This document shows, in pieces, positions 59,967-64,000 of a stretch of 64,000 nt of DNA. A program made the translations under genes and the position numbers. The DNA is from Halomonas litopenaei (GTDB lineage Bacteria > Pseudomonadota > Gammaproteobacteria > Pseudomonadales > Halomonadaceae), in NCBI RefSeq assembly GCF_017303055.1, contig NZ_JAEKJT010000007.1, positions 1 through 64,000 of the forward strand. Reading direction: 5' to 3'. How positions within the stretch are numbered: position 1 is the stretch's first letter; the number at the start of each line of letters is the position of its first letter. A model generated the notes under the pieces. The model was not told the DNA's origin. It searched no databases and saw only the letters and a list, made by a program, of their open reading frames with translations.

Positions 59967-60641
59967 TCAATCAAAATGTTGGCCGTGGAAAGCCTCTGGC
60001 TGACCAGAACGCTCAACCAGTTCACGTTGCCCCAGCCGAAGGGCCAAGGCATCCAATAGACGCTGCGCCTCAAGCCTGGCATCCACATCAGTAGACGTCA
60101 GGTCGGCCAGCCGAGTCATCTCTAGCCCCGCATAGCCGCAGGGATTGATGAAGCTGAACGGCGTCAGATCCAGGTCCAGATTGACGGCAATGCCGTGAAA
60201 ACTCGCGCCACGCCGAATCCGCAACCCCAGGGAGGCAATCTTGCGCTCCCCGACGTAGACACCGGGTGCATCTGGCCGGGCATGAGCCTCAATGCCATGC
60301 TGCCCCAGGGCATCGACAACGCTGTCTTCCAACGCGCTTACCAGGTCCCTTACCCCCAGTCGCGCGCGCTTGACGTCGATCAGGGGATACAGCACCAACT
60401 GACCCGGCCCATGGTAGGTAATCTGACCACCACGGTCCGTCTCCACCAAAGGGATCTCGCTGGGCATCAGCAGATGCTCTGCCTTGCCGGCCTGTCCCTG
60501 GGTGAACACCGGGGGATGCTGGACCACCCAGATCTGGTCGGGCGTCGTGCCGTCCCGCTGATCGGTCAGCTCACGCATTGCTTGCCATACGGGCTGGTAG
60601 GGCACTAGCCCAAGATGATAGACCTCGATGGGCTCCATCAC
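59967..60641 (-). CDS. lipB: Octanoyl transferase
   Basis: Moves octanoate from acyl-carrier protein to lipoyl domains. 224 residues. [20 protein letters not shown] is the family signature; the catalytic Lys is in [14 protein letters not shown] and the Cys in [14 protein letters not shown]. Start overlaps the ybeD stop by 4 bp. Confidence 0.95.
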   Translation of the reverse strand: MMEPIEVYHLGLVPYQPVWQAMRELTDQRDGTTPDQIWVVQHPPVFTQGQAGKAEHLLMPSEIPLVETDRGGQITYHGPGQLVLYPLIDVKRARLGVRDLVSALEDSVVDALGQHGIEAHARPDAPGVYVGERKIASLGLRIRRGASFHGIAVNLDLDLTPFSFINPCGYAGLEMTRLADLTSTDVDARLEAQRLLDALALRLGQRELVERSGQPEAFHGQHFD

Positions 60642-60946
60642 ACCACCATGTGCACGCGACCGGTCGCCTTGAGCTCCTCGAACAGCGCCTTGAGCTGGGT
60701 TTCACCCGTGGCACGCAGGGTCAAGCGCACAGACTGAAAACGTCCGTTGCGGCTATCGATGACCTCGAGGCTGTTCCCGGTAAAACTCGGATCATGCTTG
60801 AGCACGATCTGACTCACCGTCGCGGCAAAGTCTTCAGACGCATCACCGACCACCTTGATCGGGTAGTCACAGGGAAACGTGATGGTCACATCTGTCGGAT
60901 CAGGCCCAGCTTGTGAGCGAAGATCCCGGAAGGTTCGATCGTTCAT
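60638..60946 (-). CDS. ybeD: DUF493 (YbeD-like) protein
   Basis: 102 residues. [19 protein letters not shown] at the N-terminus and a C-terminal [15 protein letters not shown], a small ACT-like fold. Lies between dacA and lipB as in E. coli; role in lipoate handling is suspected only from position. ATGA overlap with lipB. Confidence 0.9.
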   Translation of the reverse strand: MNDRTFRDLRSQAGPDPTDVTITFPCDYPIKVVGDASEDFAATVSQIVLKHDPSFTGNSLEVIDSRNGRFQSVRLTLRATGETQLKALFEELKATGRVHMVV

Positions 60947-60990
60947 CCGATGACCCTTTGAGTGGATACCCGACTATTCTACTCAACCTT

Positions 60991-61044
60991 GGCGACTCGA
61001 CCAAGCCAGGCGACTCGGCTAAGCCGGGCGACTTAACTAAGCCG
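60991..61044. repeat. Three 18-bp tandem repeats
   Basis: GGCGACTCGACCAAGCCA, GGCGACTCGGCTAAGCCG, GGCGACTTAACTAAGCCG in direct succession between ybeD and dacA, followed by another GGCG. Confidence 0.85.
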
Positions 61045-61127
61045 GGCGCATCGCACCCGGCTGACCACCCGTCGGCGGCGGACTCTGCCCGCTCACCGAT
61101 CGGGTCACCTGCTCGATCGCGACAGCT

Positions 61128-62348
61128 TCAGTCGAACCAGCCACCCACCAGGTCACTGAAGAAACGCTGAACCTTGTCGATCATGCGCTTGAAGAAGCCA
61201 CCCTCCTCGACCGCCTCCAGGGCCACCAGGTCGCGCTCGCCAACCACTTCGTCGCCCAGTCGCACTTCCATGGTGCCAACCCGCTGCCCCGCAGCAATCG
61301 GCGCCACCAGGCCGCTGTCGATGTCCAGGCGCGCAGTCAGCTCTCCATTGCGGTTACGCGGCACGGTCATGTAGACGCCATTGTCGACGCCTACCTTGAG
61401 CTCATTGGTCGCACCTTCCCAGACACGCGGGGTATTGAGCACCGCGCCACGATCATAGAGTTTCAGGGTCTCGTAATAGCGGAAACCGTAGCTCAACAGC
61501 TTTTGCGTTTCCTGTGCCCTCGCTTCATCGGAGTTGGTACCCATCACCACAGAAATCAGGCGCATGTCATCGCGCTTGCCCGACGACACCAGGCAGTAGC
61601 CGGCTTCTTCGGTCCAGCCCGTCTTCAGGCCATCGACACTCGGGTCGCGCCACAGCAGGCGGTTGCGGTTCGGCTGCTCGATACCGTTGTAGGTAAAGTG
61701 CTTCTGGCTATAGATCGCGTAGTGTTCCGGGTAGTCCAGAATGATGTGACGGGCCAGACGCATCAGGTCACGGGCAGACGAGTAATGGTTTTCGCCGGGC
61801 AGACCGGTGGCATTCTCGTAGTGGGTATTTTCCATACCCAACTGGGTGGCATGCTGGTTCATCAGGTCGGCGAATGGCTCCTCACCGCCGGCCAGATACT
61901 CGGCCATGGCAACGCTGGCGTCGTTGCCGGAGACGATTACGATCCCATGCAGCAGCTCTTCCACCGGCACCCGGGTGCCGACCTCGACGAACATCTTGGA
62001 ACCTCCGGTGCGCCACGCCTTCTCGCTGATAGGCACCATGTCATCGCCCTGGATATTACCGCGGTCGAGTTCACGTTCGACCAGGTAGGCGGTCATCAGC
62101 TTGGTCAGGCTGGCCGGCGGCAGACGCTGATCAGAGTTGTGTTCAGCCAACACGCGACCACTGTTGGCGTCGATCAGAATCCAGGACTTTGCAGCGAGCT
62201 GCGGCGGAGCAGGAATCATGACCTGGGGCTCGGGCATGTCCGGCGTGGGAGCGTCAGGCTGCTGGGCACTGGTCAAGGGAGCCACCAGGGCCGCGCACAC
62301 AAAAGCAACTGGCAAATAGCGGCGAGAAAGAGATGACTTGAAAATCAT
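61128..62348 (-). CDS. dacA: D-alanyl-D-alanine carboxypeptidase (PBP5/6 type)
   Basis: Trims the terminal D-alanine of peptidoglycan pentapeptides. 406 residues: signal peptide (RRYLPVAFVCAALVAPLTSAQ), catalytic domain with SLTKLM (active Ser about residue 81), SGND and DGLKTGWT (KTG box), a C-terminal beta domain, and an amphipathic end (FFKRMIDKVQRFFSDLVGGWFD) that anchors it to the inner membrane. Confidence 0.95.
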   Translation of the reverse strand: MIFKSSLSRRYLPVAFVCAALVAPLTSAQQPDAPTPDMPEPQVMIPAPPQLAAKSWILIDANSGRVLAEHNSDQRLPPASLTKLMTAYLVERELDRGNIQGDDMVPISEKAWRTGGSKMFVEVGTRVPVEELLHGIVIVSGNDASVAMAEYLAGGEEPFADLMNQHATQLGMENTHYENATGLPGENHYSSARDLMRLARHIILDYPEHYAIYSQKHFTYNGIEQPNRNRLLWRDPSVDGLKTGWTEEAGYCLVSSGKRDDMRLISVVMGTNSDEARAQETQKLLSYGFRYYETLKLYDRGAVLNTPRVWEGATNELKVGVDNGVYMTVPRNRNGELTARLDIDSGLVAPIAAGQRVGTMEVRLGDEVVGERDLVALEAVEEGGFFKRMIDKVQRFFSDLVGGWFD

Positions 62349-62435
62349 GGTGAACGTCTCGTTACAACAGTCGGGGAAAGCGGCGTTAAACGTCGCCGCA
62401 CAATTTTAATCACACATCGATACCCGCGAACTTCA

Positions 62436-62464
62436 CCGTGGCGCCGGTTTAACGGCGCCCACGG
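62436..62464. terminator. Hairpin after rlpA
   Basis: CCGTG-GCGCCG-GTTTAA-CGGCGC-C-CACGG, a stem with one bulge directly beyond the rlpA stop. Confidence 0.55.
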
Positions 62465-63481
62465 CTAGCGCCCATCGACGACAAAGGTCTGCTCAAAACC
62501 GGCCTGGCGCAAGCGTTCTCTGATCGGCTCCGCCTGGCCTCGACTGGCCAACGGTCCGACCTGCACCTTGTGCAGGCCAGCGTCACTGGCCACCCGCACA
62601 TCCTGGTTCAAGCGCTGCTCCAGGTCTGACTTGAGGTCTCGAGCGCTGGTCGCGGAACCCAATGCCGCCACCTGAATGTAGACACCCTCGGCTGCACCCG
62701 CACTCGCCGGCGCTGGGGCCTCTTGTCGGGCACCACGCTGAGCTACCGCGGGAGCCTGTGCCGCAGACCGGGACGGCGTCGCAGCTGGCGGTGCTGATGT
62801 TTGCTGAGCGGATGTTTGCCGAGCCTGGGCTTGGGACGCAACAGCCCCGGACGACGCCTCAGCACCTCGCCCACCGTTGGCCTGCCACTGACCAGCATCG
62901 ATGGCACTGACGCGCACCCGACCAGTGCCATTATCGAGGATGTCCAGGCGCGCTGCCGCCGCATAGGACAGGTCGATCTCGCGGTCATCATGAAACGGAC
63001 CACGGTCATTGACCCGCACGATGACCGAGCGACCGTTATCCAGATTGGTCACGCGAGCAAAGGTCGGCAGCGGCAGTGACTTGTGGGCGGCGGTCATCTT
63101 GTACATGTCATAGATTTCGCCGTTTGAGGTGGCATAGCCATGGAACTTCTGGCCGTACCAGGAGGCTGTGCCTTCGCGCTGATACCCGCTCGGGTCGTCC
63201 ATCACGTGATAGGTCTTGCCCCACACCTCATAGGTCGACCGGTTGCCTGCACGGGAGCGCGGCTCCTTGCGCGGTACCGCGTCCGGCACCTGACTGACAT
63301 CAGGTGGGCTTTGAGGATACGCATCACCACTCATGGCGTAGCGGCCACCACTGGAACTGGGCGCCTCACTCTGGGTGGCCGCCCCGTCCGCACTTGGCGC
63401 ATTGCCGGGACCACCGCTGGCACACCCGCCCAGGGCGACCAACAGCGACATGGTGGGCAGCAAGCGCGATCGCAGGCTCAT
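62465..63481 (-). CDS. rlpA: Septal ring lytic transglycosylase RlpA
   Basis: Outer-membrane lipoprotein that cuts naked glycan strands at the septum. 338 residues from ATG 63479-63481, overlapping the mltB stop. Lipobox VALGGC; double-psi barrel with GTASWYGQKFHGYATSNGEIYDMYKMTAAH and RSVIVRVNDRGPFHDDREIDLS (catalytic Asp); a Gln/Ala/Ser-rich linker; and a C-terminal SPOR domain (GVYIQVAALGSATSARDLKSDLE) that targets denuded glycan. Both catalytic and targeting parts are intact. Confidence 0.95.
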   Translation of the reverse strand: MSLRSRLLPTMSLLVALGGCASGGPGNAPSADGAATQSEAPSSSGGRYAMSGDAYPQSPPDVSQVPDAVPRKEPRSRAGNRSTYEVWGKTYHVMDDPSGYQREGTASWYGQKFHGYATSNGEIYDMYKMTAAHKSLPLPTFARVTNLDNGRSVIVRVNDRGPFHDDREIDLSYAAAARLDILDNGTGRVRVSAIDAGQWQANGGRGAEASSGAVASQAQARQTSAQQTSAPPAATPSRSAAQAPAVAQRGARQEAPAPASAGAAEGVYIQVAALGSATSARDLKSDLEQRLNQDVRVASDAGLHKVQVGPLASRGQAEPIRERLRQAGFEQTFVVDGR

Positions 63482-64000
63482 GTGGTCGCCTCCAGCTCCA
63501 GCGCATTCCACCACTGGCGCTTTCCCAGGTCACGCACCTGGGCGATGGCCTCGGCAAGCTCGGTCACCGCCATGGCGTACAGATGGCTGTGATTGTACCG
63601 GGTGATCACATAAAAATTGGTATCGGCAAGGCGATAGCGCACGCTGCCATCTTCGCTGTCGAGTGCCAGCGGAATCACCTTGCGATCGCCCGCCAGTTGC
63701 TCCTGCGGGCGAATGCCCTGGGCTTCCAGTGCGGAGACCTGCACGTAAGGGCGCTGGGTACGATTGAAATTGATCGCAGCAGGTGTGGTCGCAGGACCCT
63801 GCGCTTCCCAGTACACCTCGCCGCCGGGCTGCCAACGGTGCTCGGCAAAGTAGTTGCCAACGCTCCCAATGGCATCGACGGGGTCGGTCCACAGGTTGCG
63901 ATGCCCATCGCCGTCAAAGTCCACGGCGTAGGCTTGATAGCTGGTAGGAATAAACTGGGGATAGCCCATGGCACCGGCATAGGAGCCTTTCAGGCTGCCA
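63478..64000 (-). CDS. mltB: Lytic murein transglycosylase B, C-terminal part
   Basis: Runs off the window, so only the last 173 or so codons are seen. SLKGSYAGAMGYPQFIPTSYQAYAVDFDGDG is the MltB signature and TNFYVITRYNHSHLYAMAVTELAEAI the typical C-terminal block. It cuts the glycan backbone to 1,6-anhydro sugars. The upstream catalytic Glu lies outside the window. First gene of the visible mltB-rlpA-dacA-ybeD-lipB-lipA series. Confidence 0.92.
   Translation of the reverse strand, partial: GSLKGSYAGAMGYPQFIPTSYQAYAVDFDGDGHRNLWTDPVDAIGSVGNYFAEHRWQPGGEVYWEAQGPATTPAAINFNRTQRPYVQVSALEAQGIRPQEQLAGDRKVIPLALDSEDGSVRYRLADTNFYVITRYNHSHLYAMAVTELAEAIAQVRDLGKRQWWNALELEATT

Overview
The window looks like the chromosome of a halophilic gammaproteobacterium, most likely Halomonas or a close relative in the Halomonadaceae. 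Evidence: GC-rich coding sequence with proteins of Pseudomonas/Halomonas type; a complete sodium-pumping NADH:quinone reductase operon (nqrA-F) with nqrM; a DUF3141 polyhydroxyalkanoate-synthase-like protein; and gene order that follows the pseudomonad/oceanospirillale pattern (sthA, nqr, gap, mfd, topA; and leuCDB, asd, truA, trpF, accD, folC, dedD, cvpA, purF, metZ). Genus assignment is inference; no rRNA or tRNA is present.

Region 1-4700 is accessory. It reads as the relic of a chromosomal integron. A decayed integron integrase gene (intI) lies on the + strand at 3629-4397. Next to its start a leftward array of visibly AT-rich gene cassettes runs away from it: a four-helix membrane protein (2702-3283), a membrane-anchored protein (1965-2687), and a two-gene cassette (1367-1855 and 556-1380, the latter with a SEC-C zinc motif). 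Two attC recombination sites can be read between the cassettes (1894-1970 and 2692-2753). The integrase has lost its box-I catalytic arginine (Arg to His) and its C-terminal half, so the array is probably frozen. The distal end is cut by nested IS3-family remnants (1-506).

Region 4700-27400: dadA, a MATE exporter, yceI plus cytochrome b561, then a long leftward block of biosynthesis genes (metZ, purF, cvpA, dedD, folC, accD, trpA, trpB, trpF, truA, asd, leuB, leuD, leuC). A LysR regulator diverges from leuC and is followed by an unrecognised multi-pass membrane protein.

Region 27400-37900: ybeL-type zinc-ribbon gene, then rightward leuS-lptE-holA, a diguanylate cyclase, and a PA2779/PA2778/DUF488 operon, ending at a two-way terminator facing sthA. 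nqrM follows sthA.

Region 38100-58900: nqrFEDCBA (leftward; no apbE in the cluster), gap with an N-terminal extension, divergent mfd, an L,D-transpeptidase, an OprI/Lpp-like lipoprotein, a second L,D-transpeptidase, a DUF6586 gene coupled to topA, and the DUF3141 protein with a long Ser/Thr/Ala/Lys repeat tail.

Region 58900-64000: the lipoate and cell-wall cluster lipA-lipB-ybeD-dacA-rlpA-mltB, the last running off the window. Many gene ends carry strong hairpin terminators, and several intergenic gaps carry short (13-24 bp) tandem duplications.
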